64,000 nucleotides of DNA from Psychrobacter fulvigenes. GTDB lineage: Bacteria > Pseudomonadota > Gammaproteobacteria > Pseudomonadales > Moraxellaceae. The position numbers and the translations under genes are program-made. The stretch lies in NCBI RefSeq assembly GCF_904846155.1, contig NZ_CAJGZP010000001.1, positions 1,798,001-1,862,000 on the forward strand, read 5' to 3'. The notes under the pieces were generated by a model. It saw nothing but the letters and a program-made list of their open reading frames with translations. It ran no database searches and was not told the DNA's origin. Numbering within the stretch: the first letter of the stretch is position 1; every line of letters starts with the position of its first letter. Below are positions 55,329-64,000 of the stretch, in pieces.

Positions 55329-56681
55329 CTACGAAACGTCAAGCGCTGGCGTTGCAGATTGCTCTATATCTGGCTGCCCTAATATCTGTACCCGCTGATC
55401 ACTAAACATATCCATATCAGGGGCGAGCGTGCGCATAAAACGATCGAAATATAATAACTGCTTGGTCAATAAGGCAAAATCACGTGGGAAATGAATACCG
55501 TGACGCTTACCGACATCAACGATTTCTAACATCATTTTGTTTAGCTCGTCTGCCTGCTCTTTTGAATTAAAAGGCACGCCGCTGGTAAATGCCATGTCTT
55601 CTGCCATGATAGACTTCATCATACGCTGTAAGTCAATTGCTAGTGCAGCTTCGTCTACTTCATGGCGGCCATGTGTCATTTCCATATCTATCATGTGTTT
55701 TGCCATTGCTTGATAGTCATTGTCTTGCAAGGCTTGCATCATGCCCATGCACGCACGCCAGCTCTCGGCTTTTAGCTTACCCACGATGCCAAAATCAAGA
55801 AACCCAATGCGACCATCGGTCAATAGCATTAAATTACCAGCATGCAAGTCAGCGTGGAAACTATTACACATGATTAAACTTGCAAACCAAGTATTCAGTG
55901 TATCTGCTATCACTTGGGCAGGATCGGCACAATACTGTCGCATCGCTGTCTCGTCGATCATAGAGACGCCATACAGCCGGCTCATGGTCAGTACGCGCTT
56001 AGTGGTCAGCTCATCGTACACCTGCGGCGCAACCACTCGAGTATTACCCGCTACCAGCAAGAACTGCTGAAAATCACGTATATTTTGCGCTTCAGCAACA
56101 AAGTCCGTCTCAGCCAGCATGCGCAAACGAATCTCATCGATGATCGGGGCAATGCTGGCAAACTTCATCGAAGGCATCAGCAGCTCGATCAGTTTGGTGA
56201 CACCATGCAACACACCCAAATCGGTCTGCATGATGGTCTCGACTTCAGGCTTTTGTACTTTTAATACCACCTCATCGCCATTATGCAAACGCGCCGCATG
56301 TACCTGAGCAATAGAAGCTGACGCTAAAGGCTGCTGTTCAATGTGAGCAAACTTGTCGTCTAGCGTTTGCCCATCAACCGCCAGCTCAGCCTTCAGTACC
56401 TGTTCTATATAGTCATACGATAGCGGTGTTGTTTGATCCAAACAGTCTTGAAAAGCTTCTACATATTCACGTGGAAACAACGATGGCGTACTGGCGATAA
56501 ACTGCCCGATTTTTATATAAGTCGTGCCCAACTGCTCAAAAGTTTCTTTTAACAATCTGGCATCAGGCTTTTCGCCTTTTGCCACTCGCAGCGCAGACAA
56601 ACCGGCAACACTCGCCGTTTGGCGCACACGGTTCACCACATTAAAGGTATGCTTTAATAAATGAGGACGATGAATTTTCAT
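55329..56681 (-). CDS. ABC1/UbiB-family atypical kinase
   Basis: 450 residues of the ADCK/UbiB-type fold. TYIKIGQFIASTPSLFPREYVEAFQDCLDQTTP (about 48-80) holds the KxGQ motif that replaces the glycine loop. VVLKVQKPEVE carries the nucleotide Lys, NSFHADLHAGNLMLL (about 268-282) the catalytic loop, and IGFLDFGIVGKL the metal-binding Asp. UbiB itself has a C-terminal membrane segment, which I do not see, so it may be another ABC1 member supporting quinone or lipid metabolism. ATG 56681 is preferred over TTG 56690. Confidence 0.85.
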   Translation of the reverse strand: MKIHRPHLLKHTFNVVNRVRQTASVAGLSALRVAKGEKPDARLLKETFEQLGTTYIKIGQFIASTPSLFPREYVEAFQDCLDQTTPLSYDYIEQVLKAELAVDGQTLDDKFAHIEQQPLASASIAQVHAARLHNGDEVVLKVQKPEVETIMQTDLGVLHGVTKLIELLMPSMKFASIAPIIDEIRLRMLAETDFVAEAQNIRDFQQFLLVAGNTRVVAPQVYDELTTKRVLTMSRLYGVSMIDETAMRQYCADPAQVIADTLNTWFASLIMCNSFHADLHAGNLMLLTDGRIGFLDFGIVGKLKAESWRACMGMMQALQDNDYQAMAKHMIDMEMTHGRHEVDEAALAIDLQRMMKSIMAEDMAFTSGVPFNSKEQADELNKMMLEIVDVGKRHGIHFPRDFALLTKQLLYFDRFMRTLAPDMDMFSDQRVQILGQPDIEQSATPALDVS

Positions 56682-56730
56682 AAACGACAACTATAATTAG
56701 TAAAAAGAATAGAGATAAGCAAAAAAATAG

Positions 56731-57564
56731 CTAAACGGCGCATACAGGGCAATTCTTATCCTGCCGATAACCCATGAGCCGCTGCTGCATCCGACTACCA
56801 TCCCACAAAAGCAGCTTGGTTGTCAGTGGATTTTTGGTTAGCCCTAAATATTGCAACGCAGCATTGGCCTGCAAGTTACCCATAATACCAGTCGTACTGG
56901 CCAGCACCCCTGAGTTGGCACAAGTGCGTTCATCAGCCTCAGTATTAATATCAGTATCAGACCCATTATTAGCACTAGGATCACCGAATACACAGTGGTA
57001 ACAGCCAGTATGCAACTGCGGCTCGAACAAGGCCAGTTGCCCCTGCATTCCGATCGCTGACGCTGTCAAAAGCGGGATTTGGAAACGCACACTAATGCGA
57101 TTAATGATGTCACGAGTGGCAAAGTTATCGGTACAATCTAACAGCAGACTCGGCTTGCCTGTCGCCATATCAAGCAGCTCGTAAGCGTTATCTATACTCA
57201 GCCGTGCAACTGTACCGCGCGCTGTGATTAATGGGTTGATTTTCTCTAACATCTCGGCAGCAGTCAGCGCCTTGGACTGTCCAATATCTTCAGGTAAAAA
57301 TAGCGTTTGACGCTGTAAGTTGCTTGCCTCAATCTCATCGTCATCAATAAGATGAACCTGTCCAAGCCCTGCACGCACTAAGGTCTCAGAGGCAGGACAG
57401 CCAAGGCCGCCCGCCCCTATCATGACGACACGCGATGATTTTAGCCGTAGCTGAGCATCAATATCCCAGCCCTCAAGCAACACTTGGCGAGAATAGCGAA
57501 GTAGCTCAGCGTCTGTTAGTGTCTGATGGTCAATTGAAGCATCAGTGTCTATTAACTGCGTCAT
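56731..57564 (-). CDS. HesA/MoeB/ThiF-family adenylyltransferase
   Basis: 277 residues, E1-like enzyme that adenylates the C-terminus of a sulfur-carrier protein (MoaD or ThiS) for molybdopterin or thiamine synthesis. VVMIGAGGLGCPASETLVRAGLGQVHLIDDDEIEASNLQRQTLF (about 45-88) is the nucleotide-binding loop and acidic pocket; LLLDCTDNFATRDIIN follows, and CYHCVFGD plus the terminal CPVC form the zinc site. ATG 57564 has GGTGA upstream. It follows prmC by 21 bases. MoeB versus ThiF cannot be decided from sequence alone. Confidence 0.87.
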   Translation of the reverse strand: MTQLIDTDASIDHQTLTDAELLRYSRQVLLEGWDIDAQLRLKSSRVVMIGAGGLGCPASETLVRAGLGQVHLIDDDEIEASNLQRQTLFLPEDIGQSKALTAAEMLEKINPLITARGTVARLSIDNAYELLDMATGKPSLLLDCTDNFATRDIINRISVRFQIPLLTASAIGMQGQLALFEPQLHTGCYHCVFGDPSANNGSDTDINTEADERTCANSGVLASTTGIMGNLQANAALQYLGLTKNPLTTKLLLWDGSRMQQRLMGYRQDKNCPVCAV

Positions 57565-57585
57565 ATTTATCACCAAATTTAGAAA

Positions 57586-58485
57586 TTAAAGCTGCCCAAG
57601 GGTCACTCTATCATTACCCCCAAAGTCTTGCACAGTGTCAACGGACTCAAAGCCATTAGCCAAAAACAGCTGACGAACGGCTGCCCCTTGATCAAAACCA
57701 TGCTCTATTGCTAAAAGCCCGCCAGCACGCAAGTACTTCGGCGCATATACAACAATATGCTCTATGTCTGCCAAGCCTTGATTGGGCGCACTTAACGCAC
57801 TGATGGGTTCGGCTTGCAGGCACGCTAAATGCCCATCGGCCTCATCAATATAAGGCGGGTTCGAGACAATCACATCGAGTAACGCTTCAGCATGAGTAGG
57901 CAAATTTAGATACCAACTGCTCTGCACAAACTCCATATTGCCAACATTATTCATGGTGGCATTGTGCTGAGCAACCTTCAGTGCTTCTAGCGATAAATCA
58001 ACTGCCACCACCTGCCATCTCTCTGATGTGCTGCCAATGCTGCTATTATTCAACTCATGCGCCACGCTAATGGCGATACAGCCTGAACCAGTACCCAGAT
58101 CCAGTAAGCGCTTTGGTTTATCATCATCTGTGCTCTTTGGCTGTGCTTTTATCCAATTTAATACTTGCTCGACCAATACCTCAGTGTCTGGTCTAGGTAT
58201 TAAAGTATGTGCGTTCACTTTAAAATCAAGTGACCAAAACGCTTGCTGTCCCGTTAGATAGGCGAGCGGCGTGCCAGCCTGCATCTGCTGCACACCAGCA
58301 TTGAACTGCTCAAGCTCACGATCCGTTAGCTGATAATCGTCATCTGTAATTAGAAATATCGCAGGCTTATCGATAACATACAGCAGCCAGTCACTTAACC
58401 AAAATGACGGTAACTTGCTTCCTGAAGCCTCATTTGTCAGTTGCTGGATCTGCTGTTTTATTTGACCGACGGTAGACGCTGCCAT
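57586..58485 (-). CDS. prmC: Peptide chain release factor N5-glutamine methyltransferase
   Basis: PrmC methylates the Gln of the GGQ loop in release factors RF1 and RF2. The 299-residue protein has the N-terminal helical domain, then the SAM site LLDLGTGSGCIAISVAHE (about 105-122), VDLSLEALKVAQHNA and the catalytic NPPYID (about 200-205). It lies in a leftward run with the ampG gene upstream and the MoeB/ThiF-like gene downstream. Elsewhere prmC is usually beside prfA; here it is separated. Confidence 0.94.
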   Translation of the reverse strand: MAASTVGQIKQQIQQLTNEASGSKLPSFWLSDWLLYVIDKPAIFLITDDDYQLTDRELEQFNAGVQQMQAGTPLAYLTGQQAFWSLDFKVNAHTLIPRPDTEVLVEQVLNWIKAQPKSTDDDKPKRLLDLGTGSGCIAISVAHELNNSSIGSTSERWQVVAVDLSLEALKVAQHNATMNNVGNMEFVQSSWYLNLPTHAEALLDVIVSNPPYIDEADGHLACLQAEPISALSAPNQGLADIEHIVVYAPKYLRAGGLLAIEHGFDQGAAVRQLFLANGFESVDTVQDFGGNDRVTLGQL

Positions 58486-58559
58486 AGATAACTCGTAAAA
58501 ATACTGGATAATGGTTTAAGTAATAACTTTAAGTAACAGCGCGGCTGATATAGTTTTAG

Positions 58560-59144
58560 CTACTCTGTTGACCGTGGTGGCTCTTTGGTATCGGTCAAAC
58601 TAGGGTTTACCTTTGTTAATGACGGCTTACCATCACTACTGCTATCATCGTCACCATAAATATCGTCGTTATCGCCAATGACAATGTGTTTATCGACCAG
58701 ATAAATAAGCAGTAATACCGGAATACCAATAGCGAAAGTGAATAAGAAAAAGAACGGATAACCCATATTATCGACGATACCGCCAGAGTATCCGCCTAAC
58801 ACCTTGGGTGCCAGTGTCATCAATGACGAAAATATTGAATACTGTACCGCTGTAAACCTAATAGAAGTCAAAGCTGATAAAAAGGCAATAAATACCGCAC
58901 TAGCAAAACCTGCCGCCAAATTGTCTAAAATAACCGCCAGATACATGTGCGGTAAGCTACCTGGATTATAAGTCAATAATACAAATAATAAATTGGTCAC
59001 ACAGGCTAATAATGCGCCCAGCATCATAGCATGCATCAGCCGCATCTTTTGCGCCAATACCCCGCCCAAAAACCCGCCAGCAAGCGCCATTAATACGCCT
59101 ACTAACTTGACCGCATTGGCAATCTCAACTTTGGTAAAGCTCAT
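58560..59144 (-). pseudogene. ampG: AmpG permease, C-terminal part (separated by a frameshift)
   Basis: 194 codons, beginning MSFTKVEIANAVKLVGVLMALAGGFLGG, exactly the block that follows the YQDMGF region in AmpG. Four or five membrane helices and a hydrophilic Asp/Ser-rich tail follow. It overlaps the upstream part by the 4 bases ATGA, which looks like coupling, but the join of VISNVFTKI and MSFTKV needs only one more T in the T5 run at about 59151 to read VISNVFYQDMSFTKV. So it is more likely one broken gene. Confidence 0.82.
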
Positions 59145-60463
59145 ATCTTGGTAAAAACGTTGGAGATTACCCCCGCCACGATATCAGAGACTCGGTACAA
59201 ACCAATAAGTAGCAATAATAATAATGCCTTTTTGCCATAGCGTTTGAAGAAGTCAGCAATAGGATCTATCCACATGGTTTTGGCGACTTCTTTTTTGGCC
59301 AGTCCCACATGAGTCAATCCATATCCTACCGCTACGGCTACCACTAAGCTGCCTAGTAACCGTACGGTTTCAGCCACAAAGCTCAATAATACGCTTTCAC
59401 TATCGTCAAAAAAGCTACCAATAATAATAAAAGCGGCGATAAAGCTGATGACCGTAAAAGCAAACAGCAAGACGATTCTGACGTAATCCTCACTGGTCTC
59501 AACCACCAAAGAGACTTTATTGATAATCTTAGGCTGGTTTATGATAAAGAATAAAAGTAGCAGCGGCGCACAAGCAACCAAAGCTAGGAAGTAGAAGTTG
59601 ACGGCTGGCATGATAGCGAGTGGTATGACATTGATAGTCGTATCTAAAAAATTATTATAGATAATCTCAATCAAACTCAACACACCATAAATCGAGCCAG
59701 GTATCACCAATAACCCAGCATAGATAAAAAACAATTTAAGATTGAGTTTTTGCTTTTTAACTTGCAAAATCTCAGCAATAGGCTCGTAACCTGCAAAGGT
59801 AGTCAGGATACCAATCGACATCACTGCGGCCATAATATAATAGGTATTACGCCAAGCCTCATAGCTATAAAAGGCTTCGGTAGAACCAAAATAGTCTGCT
59901 AAATATAACGCCCCTGCCCCCGCAACAATCATACCTATGCGGTAGCCTGCCACATACATAGCCGCTAAAGTCGGTTGCAAGGTCGGCGGTGCAATCTCAA
60001 TTCGATAAGCATCGATGACGATATCCTGCGTCGCTGAGGAGAAGCCTAACAGAACTGCCGATGCCGCCATGAACCACAGCACACTTTCACTGACCGGATT
60101 GAAGCTTGCCATCAATAAGATAGCGATGACTATGAGCAGCTGTGAAGTGACAATCCACGCACGTCGTCGTCCCAGCCATTTGGTCAAAAAAGGTACCGGA
60201 AGAGCGTCAATCAGTGGTGCCCAGATAAACTTAAAAGAATAACCAAGCGCCGCCCAGCTAAACATAGTCACCACACTGCGCTCAATGCCTGCTTCTCGCA
60301 GCCACAGTGATAAGCTTGAGAAAATCAGCAAAATGGGAATGCCCGCTGAAAACCCCAGAAATAGCATAATAACAGCACGCGGCTCGAGATAGGCTTTTAC
60401 CGCCTCGCCCCATGATTTTTTGGGAACAGCAGAATTAGGTGGCACAGATTTGACAGCAGACAT
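59141..60463 (-). pseudogene. ampG: AmpG permease, N-terminal part (muropeptide transporter)
   Basis: 440 codons. AmpG imports anhydromuropeptides from the periplasm for cell-wall recycling and beta-lactamase signalling. The N-terminal block YLEPRAVIMLFLGFSAGIPILLIFSSLSLWLREAGIERSVVTMFSWAALGYSFKFIWAPLIDALPVPFL (about 26-92) is highly characteristic; GRRRAW and FSSATQDIVIDAYRIE follow. A large central hydrophobic and linker region makes it longer than E. coli AmpG (491 residues in all). It stops just before its natural continuation. Whole gene about 632 codons when repaired. Confidence 0.88.
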
Positions 60464-60927
60464 AACAACTCACCAACACTTGAGACAAAGAAAACAACTG
60501 CGCATAGTTTTTATCGATTATTCGATTTGTATTATTTTGCTTTAGACAAATTTGCTTTAGACAAAATCGATAAAAACTGCTCAACATTGTACAAATACGA
60601 CCATGACAACAAAATTCAATTATGTTACTTGAGAACGCCTACCTTGACTAGATATTTTTGTATTAACTGATGCATACAGACTCTCACAACTGCTTATGTT
60701 TCATTCTAGTAACGTGCTGTGTCAATACCCTGCTTTACTGTGAAAGAAATGGCCTCTTTGTCTCATATTAATTATTTTATATTCCTATTATTCATAAGCT
60801 GATAGCTATTTGCTATATTCAAGAATAATAGACTTGATTTACACTGGTCGCTTATTAGTCGGTATTTATACGTTTTTATTTTTTATATACAGACGCGATC
60901 TGTATATTTATACAATAGGGTTAAGTT
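60464..60927. other. Divergent intergenic region ampG/cysB
   Basis: 464 bases. Two tandem copies of TTTGCTTTAGACAAA occur at about 60536-60565. No gene was recognised. The AT-rich last 130 bases should contain the cysB promoter. Confidence 0.5.
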
Positions 60928-61857
60928 ATGGCAATCGATATGGTCGTCAATCAGCGGCATCTACAGATTCAGCTCAAACAGTTGGAGACGGTGTGGCATA
61001 CGGTAATTAATGGCTATAACTTAAGTCAAGCAGCGACGGTATTACATACCAGTCAGTCAAGCTTGTCAAAACACATCGCGGCACTTGAGAACCAACTCAA
61101 AACTGAAGTATTCGTGCGTCAAGGCAAACGCCTGACAGGCCTTACCACCATGGGCACAGCGCTGATGCCGCATATTGAGACTATTTTCGCTGAGATCCGA
61201 ACGATTGAGAACCTTAGCCTTGATTTTAATGACCCCAACATTGGTACATTAACCATTGCTACTACTCATACACAGGCGCGTTATGTCTTGCCACAAGTGG
61301 TTAAAGAGTTCAAAGAGCGCTTTCCTAAAGTTAATTTAATCTTGCAGCAGGCTGACCCCGAGACCATCGCCCAGATGGTCATCCGCGGTCAAGCCGACAT
61401 CGGTGTGGCAACCGAATCCCTACTTCATAACAACTATCTAAGATGCTACCGTTATTATGACTGGACTCACCGTATTATTGTACCCAGTGATCATGAGCTT
61501 GCCGATCAAGAGTCTATAGATCTACCGACGCTTGCCAGCTATCCAATCGTGACCTATCACGGTGGTTTCACTGGTCGCGGAGCCATTGATAAGACCTTTG
61601 CTGATGCAGGGCTTGAGCCTGACATTGTCCTAGCAGCACTTGATGCGGATGTGATCAGTACTTATGTCGGCTTGGGTTTAGGTATTGGTATCATCGCGGA
61701 GATGGCGTTTGAGCCCAGTCATTATCAAAACCTAGTTGCCATTCCTGTTGATCATTTTGGGCGTTTCACCAGTTGGATGGCGGTACGGGATGACGCAGAA
61801 ATTCGTCAATATGGCCGTGCTTTTATGGAGCTCTGTCAGCAGCAATTTAGCCAATAA
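60928..61857 (+). CDS. cysB: CysB-type LysR-family regulator
   Basis: 309 residues. The LysR helix-turn-helix lies at about 27-60 (NLSQAATVLHTSQSSLSKHIAALENQL). The CysB branch is shown by TIATTHTQARYVLPQVVKEFKERFPKVNLILQQADPETIAQMVIRGQADIGVATE (about 109-165), which binds the effector N-acetylserine or sulfate. GLGIGIIAEMAF completes the co-inducer domain. CysB activates cysteine synthesis and sulfate-assimilation genes. It is monocistronic and ends with a terminator. Confidence 0.9.
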   Translation: MAIDMVVNQRHLQIQLKQLETVWHTVINGYNLSQAATVLHTSQSSLSKHIAALENQLKTEVFVRQGKRLTGLTTMGTALMPHIETIFAEIRTIENLSLDFNDPNIGTLTIATTHTQARYVLPQVVKEFKERFPKVNLILQQADPETIAQMVIRGQADIGVATESLLHNNYLRCYRYYDWTHRIIVPSDHELADQESIDLPTLASYPIVTYHGGFTGRGAIDKTFADAGLEPDIVLAALDADVISTYVGLGLGIGIIAEMAFEPSHYQNLVAIPVDHFGRFTSWMAVRDDAEIRQYGRAFMELCQQQFSQ

Positions 61858-61900
61858 GCCCTCATATGAGTCATTAGAACTTTCTTTATTAGACATAAGC

Positions 61901-61934
61901 GGCATTGTTATCGATAGATAATAATGCCTTTTTT
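61901..61934 (+). terminator. Terminator of cysB
   Basis: GGCATTGTTATC pairs with GATAATAATGCC (one G-U pair), loop GATA, followed by six T residues. From here to 62196 nothing else is recognised. Confidence 0.82.
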
Positions 61935-62196
61935 ATTTCCATATTGCTGAAATCCGCCTGCCCATCTCACCTTACATGCGCTCATCACATTATTAAGATT
62001 TGTTATCAGCTATAGCCTTGACCTTTATATTCAATATAACTGCCCCATCATATGAGCTATTGAACCATCAAAAAGAACTAAATAAGTGCCATTAAATCAG
62101 TCTTTAAAACCGATGGCTTATATCAGCTTATTTTAAAAAACCAAACACAACTATAATAATGTCGTTAAGAGGCGACATCATAAAAACAGGTGACTT

Positions 62197-63216
62197 ATGA
62201 GTAATAACATTCCTTTATCTTTCTTAGACCTAGCGCCCGTTCCTGAGGGTAGAAGCATTGCTGAGGGTATCGCCCAGACAGTTGAAACAGCACAGCAAGC
62301 AGAAAAAGTCGGTTTAAATCGTTATTGGATGGCTGAGCATCACAATATGCCCGGCATTGCCAGTGCAGCAACCTCAGTGCTGCTATCGCATATCGGCAGT
62401 CAAACCGAACGCATACGTATCGGTGCAGGCGGCGTTATGCTACCCAATCATGCCCCGCTCGTCATCGCTGAGCAATTCGGCACCTTGCAGGCGCTATATG
62501 GCGACCGTGTAGACTTAGGGTTGGGTCGTGCTCCTGGTACTGATGGCGCCACCTTTCAGGCACTACGTCGGCAGATGAAAGATGCTGAGCGCTTTCCACA
62601 AGATGTACAAGAGTTAATGTACTTTTTGGGTGATAGTACAGACGGTAGTCCTGTACAAGCATTCCCTGGTGCCAAATCAAATGTCCCTATTTGGATCTTA
62701 GGTTCCTCACTATTTGGTGCAACATTAGCTGCGCACTTAGGACTACCGTATGTGTTCGCTTCTCACTTTGCACCGCAAATGCTGACTCAGGCTATCGCTG
62801 CTTATCGAGAGCAGTTCAAGCCCTCCAAGTATTTAGATAAGCCTTATGTAATGTTGGCAGCCAACTTGCTACTTGCTGATGATGATGAGACCGCACAGTA
62901 TCACTTTACTTCAGCGCAGCAAAGCTTTGTACGTTTGCGCCGTGGTGAAACAGGTCAAATGCCAAAGCCAACTCATGATATGAATAGCCTCTGGAGCCCA
63001 ACAGAAAAAATGATGGTGGACAGTGCACTATCGGTATCTTTTATTGGCTCTGTAGAAACTGTGCAGCCCAAACTTGCTGAGTTCTTGGCAAAGTATCAAC
63101 CAGACGAGCTGATTGTCACCGCCAACGTCTATGATCAGGCAGCACGTTTGCGTTCACTTGAACTTACACCCGAGCTAAATTTGTTTACTTTACAATCGGC
63201 AGCAGCGCTTGCATAA
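62197..63216 (+). CDS. Luciferase-like (LLM class) flavin-dependent oxidoreductase
   Basis: 339 residues of the bacterial-luciferase-like monooxygenase fold, YhbW-like. [13 protein letters not shown] at the start, [26 protein letters not shown] (about 45-70), [45 protein letters not shown] (about 74-118) bind FMN, and [29 protein letters not shown] (about 164-192) is the second block. The substrate is unknown; paralogues of this kind are usually short-chain alkanal-type or stress enzymes. It is co-directional with cysB and the small membrane protein gene. Confidence 0.9.
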   Translation: MSNNIPLSFLDLAPVPEGRSIAEGIAQTVETAQQAEKVGLNRYWMAEHHNMPGIASAATSVLLSHIGSQTERIRIGAGGVMLPNHAPLVIAEQFGTLQALYGDRVDLGLGRAPGTDGATFQALRRQMKDAERFPQDVQELMYFLGDSTDGSPVQAFPGAKSNVPIWILGSSLFGATLAAHLGLPYVFASHFAPQMLTQAIAAYREQFKPSKYLDKPYVMLAANLLLADDDETAQYHFTSAQQSFVRLRRGETGQMPKPTHDMNSLWSPTEKMMVDSALSVSFIGSVETVQPKLAEFLAKYQPDELIVTANVYDQAARLRSLELTPELNLFTLQSAAALA

Positions 63217-63246
63217 TTATTACTGAACTCTAAAGAGATAACAGTC

Positions 63247-63402
63247 ATGGAAAACTCTACCACTTTTATCGGTTCAGCAATATTTTTATACATTGTCGCA
63301 TTTATTGCAGTGATGGCAGTTGGTGGGTATCTGACGTATCGTACTAGCCCAAAACGCAAGAAGCGCCGAGAAGACAAGCGTAAAAAAGACAACTTGAATT
63401 AA
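63247..63402 (+). CDS. Small single-pass membrane protein (51 aa)
   Basis: The frame MENSTTFIGSAIFLYIVAFI continues AVMAVGGYLTY and ends with a strongly basic tail (RTSPKRKKRREDKRKKDNLN). One membrane helix (about 8-31) with positive charges after it places the C-terminus in the cytoplasm. A GAG lies about 9 bases before the ATG, and it starts 30 bases after the oxidoreductase gene, so it is probably co-transcribed. It ends before a strong terminator, which supports its being a real gene. The function is unknown. Confidence 0.72.
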   Translation: MENSTTFIGSAIFLYIVAFIAVMAVGGYLTYRTSPKRKKRREDKRKKDNLN

Positions 63403-63446
63403 GGTCTATTGAATATACTCTAAACTCAGACAAGCAAATTAATATC

Positions 63447-63484
63447 AAAGCCCCCTTCTCTTATTCGAAAAGGGGGCTTTTTTG
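63447..63484 (+). terminator. Terminator after the small membrane protein gene
   Basis: The stem AAAGCCCCCTT / AAGGGGGCTTT (63447-63457 with 63470-63480) is followed by T residues. It closes the oxidoreductase/small protein transcript. Confidence 0.88.
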
Positions 63485-63515
63485 ACTGTATTCATAACAA
63501 AAAGAGAGAGTACTT

Positions 63516-63620
63516 ATACGATTCCCAAAAATTAGAGTAGCATGGAAGACGAACGCAAGTACTACATCTCGTAAGTTTAGCGAGTTTGACATCGCTAATC
63601 GTATTTTTTAGGATTGGTAT
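63516..63620. repeat. 105-bp repeat family B, copy 2
   Basis: The ends ATACGATTCCCAAAAA and TTTTTTAGGATTGGTAT are imperfect inverted repeats. The length equals copy 1 at 51100-51204 and the core CGCAAGTACTACATCT is identical. It lies between the small membrane protein's terminator and the ornithine-cyclodeaminase-like gene. Confidence 0.75.
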
Positions 63621-63644
63621 TACAATTATCCCTGTTATTCAGAG

Positions 63645-64000
63645 CTACCAATCAACTGATGTTCCAAGGCTCTTTTGCGCTGCTTGCTGCGCGACATATA
63701 ACGCTACTGCCGCATCAAATCTAGCAGCACCAACGGACTTAAACAGAGTAACACCATCACTGGACTTTGTAATTTTCTCTGTCACTAGCGCTTGCAGATC
63801 ACCACTAATATCATCCCAAGTCCATGAGCAGTCAGAATTATCGTGGGCTTGTATCAAATCCCCCGCTTCATGACGACCACCAGCCAAGTCATCTATTACC
63901 ACGATACTACTGCTTTCAATAACATCATCGCTGATCTCTTTCATCGATGGCTGATAGGCACCTACGGCATTAATATGGGCATCAGACTTAATTTTATCGA
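63645..64000 (-). CDS. Ornithine cyclodeaminase / mu-crystallin family protein, partial (C-terminal end)
   Basis: About 118 codons of a leftward gene that continues beyond the window. The visible block SDAHINAVGAYQPSMKEI, DDVIESSSIVVIDDLAGGRHEAGDLIQAH and TLFKSVGAARFDAAVALYVAQQA is the C-terminal Rossmann part of the ornithine cyclodeaminase family (NAVG, then KSVG near the end). The family includes ornithine cyclodeaminase, alanine dehydrogenase and imine reductases; the N-terminal half with catalytic residues is not in this window, so the reaction is not assigned. Confidence 0.8.
   Translation of the reverse strand, partial: DKIKSDAHINAVGAYQPSMKEISDDVIESSSIVVIDDLAGGRHEAGDLIQAHDNSDCSWTWDDISGDLQALVTEKITKSSDGVTLFKSVGAARFDAAVALYVAQQAAQKSLGTSVDW

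Noticed and set aside
58560..60463. AmpG as a natural two-subunit permease coupled by ATGA
   Set aside because: Protein continuity across a T-run needs only one base, which is a simpler explanation than a natural split.
1..64000. CRISPR arrays, tRNA or rRNA genes
   Set aside because: No regularly spaced identical repeats and no recognisable tRNA or rRNA sequence were seen; a covariance-model scan could still find a tRNA.

Overview
The window looks like chromosome of a Moraxellaceae gammaproteobacterium, most probably Psychrobacter. The basis is moderate-to-low GC, Acinetobacter/Psychrobacter-like proteins (CysB-type LysR regulator, ArgJ, SohB, LeuA of the long type) and the gene order aspS - LOS glycosyltransferases - ilvE - glnE. 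In Acinetobacter that order marks the lipooligosaccharide outer-core locus. No database search was run; the assignment is by recognition. No rRNA, tRNA or CRISPR array was seen.

Layout. 1-13.4 kb is ordinary housekeeping and transport: a frameshifted WG-repeat protein, an EamA exporter, UraA, SdaA, a DUF4377-like lipoprotein, ArgJ, ExoIII, a YbgC-like thioesterase with the FetAB-type exporter, and FadD. 13.46-18.57 kb is an insertion-sequence pile-up. One IS200/IS605-type element (divergent tnpA and tnpB) has been hit by three unrelated insertion sequences: an IS4-family element in tnpB, and an IS1595-family and an IS630-family element in tnpA. Removing each insertion plus one target duplication restores both reading frames exactly. 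18.6-23.3 kb is a leftward cluster of SDR, histidine phosphatase, APH-type kinase and acyl-CoA dehydrogenase, resembling 4-hydroxyacyl-CoA (levulinate-type) catabolic gene sets. SohB and AspS follow.

27.1-35.5 kb, between aspS and ilvE, holds an LpxL-type acyltransferase and six glycosyltransferase-like genes in both orientations. It becomes strongly AT-rich toward ilvE and contains a frameshifted GT8 gene and a possible gene remnant. After ilvE and glnE comes a complete sulfur relay (tusD, tusC, tusB, tusE) convergent with trmL; both sets act on tRNA wobble position 34. A 47-codon entericidin-like lipoprotein gene at 42.7 kb has had its terminator split by a second, nearly identical copy of the IS4-family element. 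HemW, an EVE-domain gene with a 5' frameshift, a MATE exporter, accB-accC and leuA with a divergent Lrp/AsnC regulator follow. A leftward run of ampG (frameshifted), prmC, a MoeB/ThiF-like gene, an ABC1 kinase gene and a YbfB-like MFS gene occupies 60.5-54 kb. The right end has cysB, a luciferase-like oxidoreductase, a 51-codon membrane protein and a partial ornithine-cyclodeaminase-like gene.

Non-coding structure of note: two dispersed repeat families. One is about 76-86 bp at 6.66 and 40.89 kb. The other is exactly 105 bp at 51.10 and 63.52 kb, with ends like those of the IS630-family element in the same window. There are also long perfect inverted repeats near 1.1, 18.5 and 20.5 kb. Four protein genes (WG-repeat, GT8, EVE, ampG) carry single-base frameshifts, so either recent decay or sequencing error should be considered.
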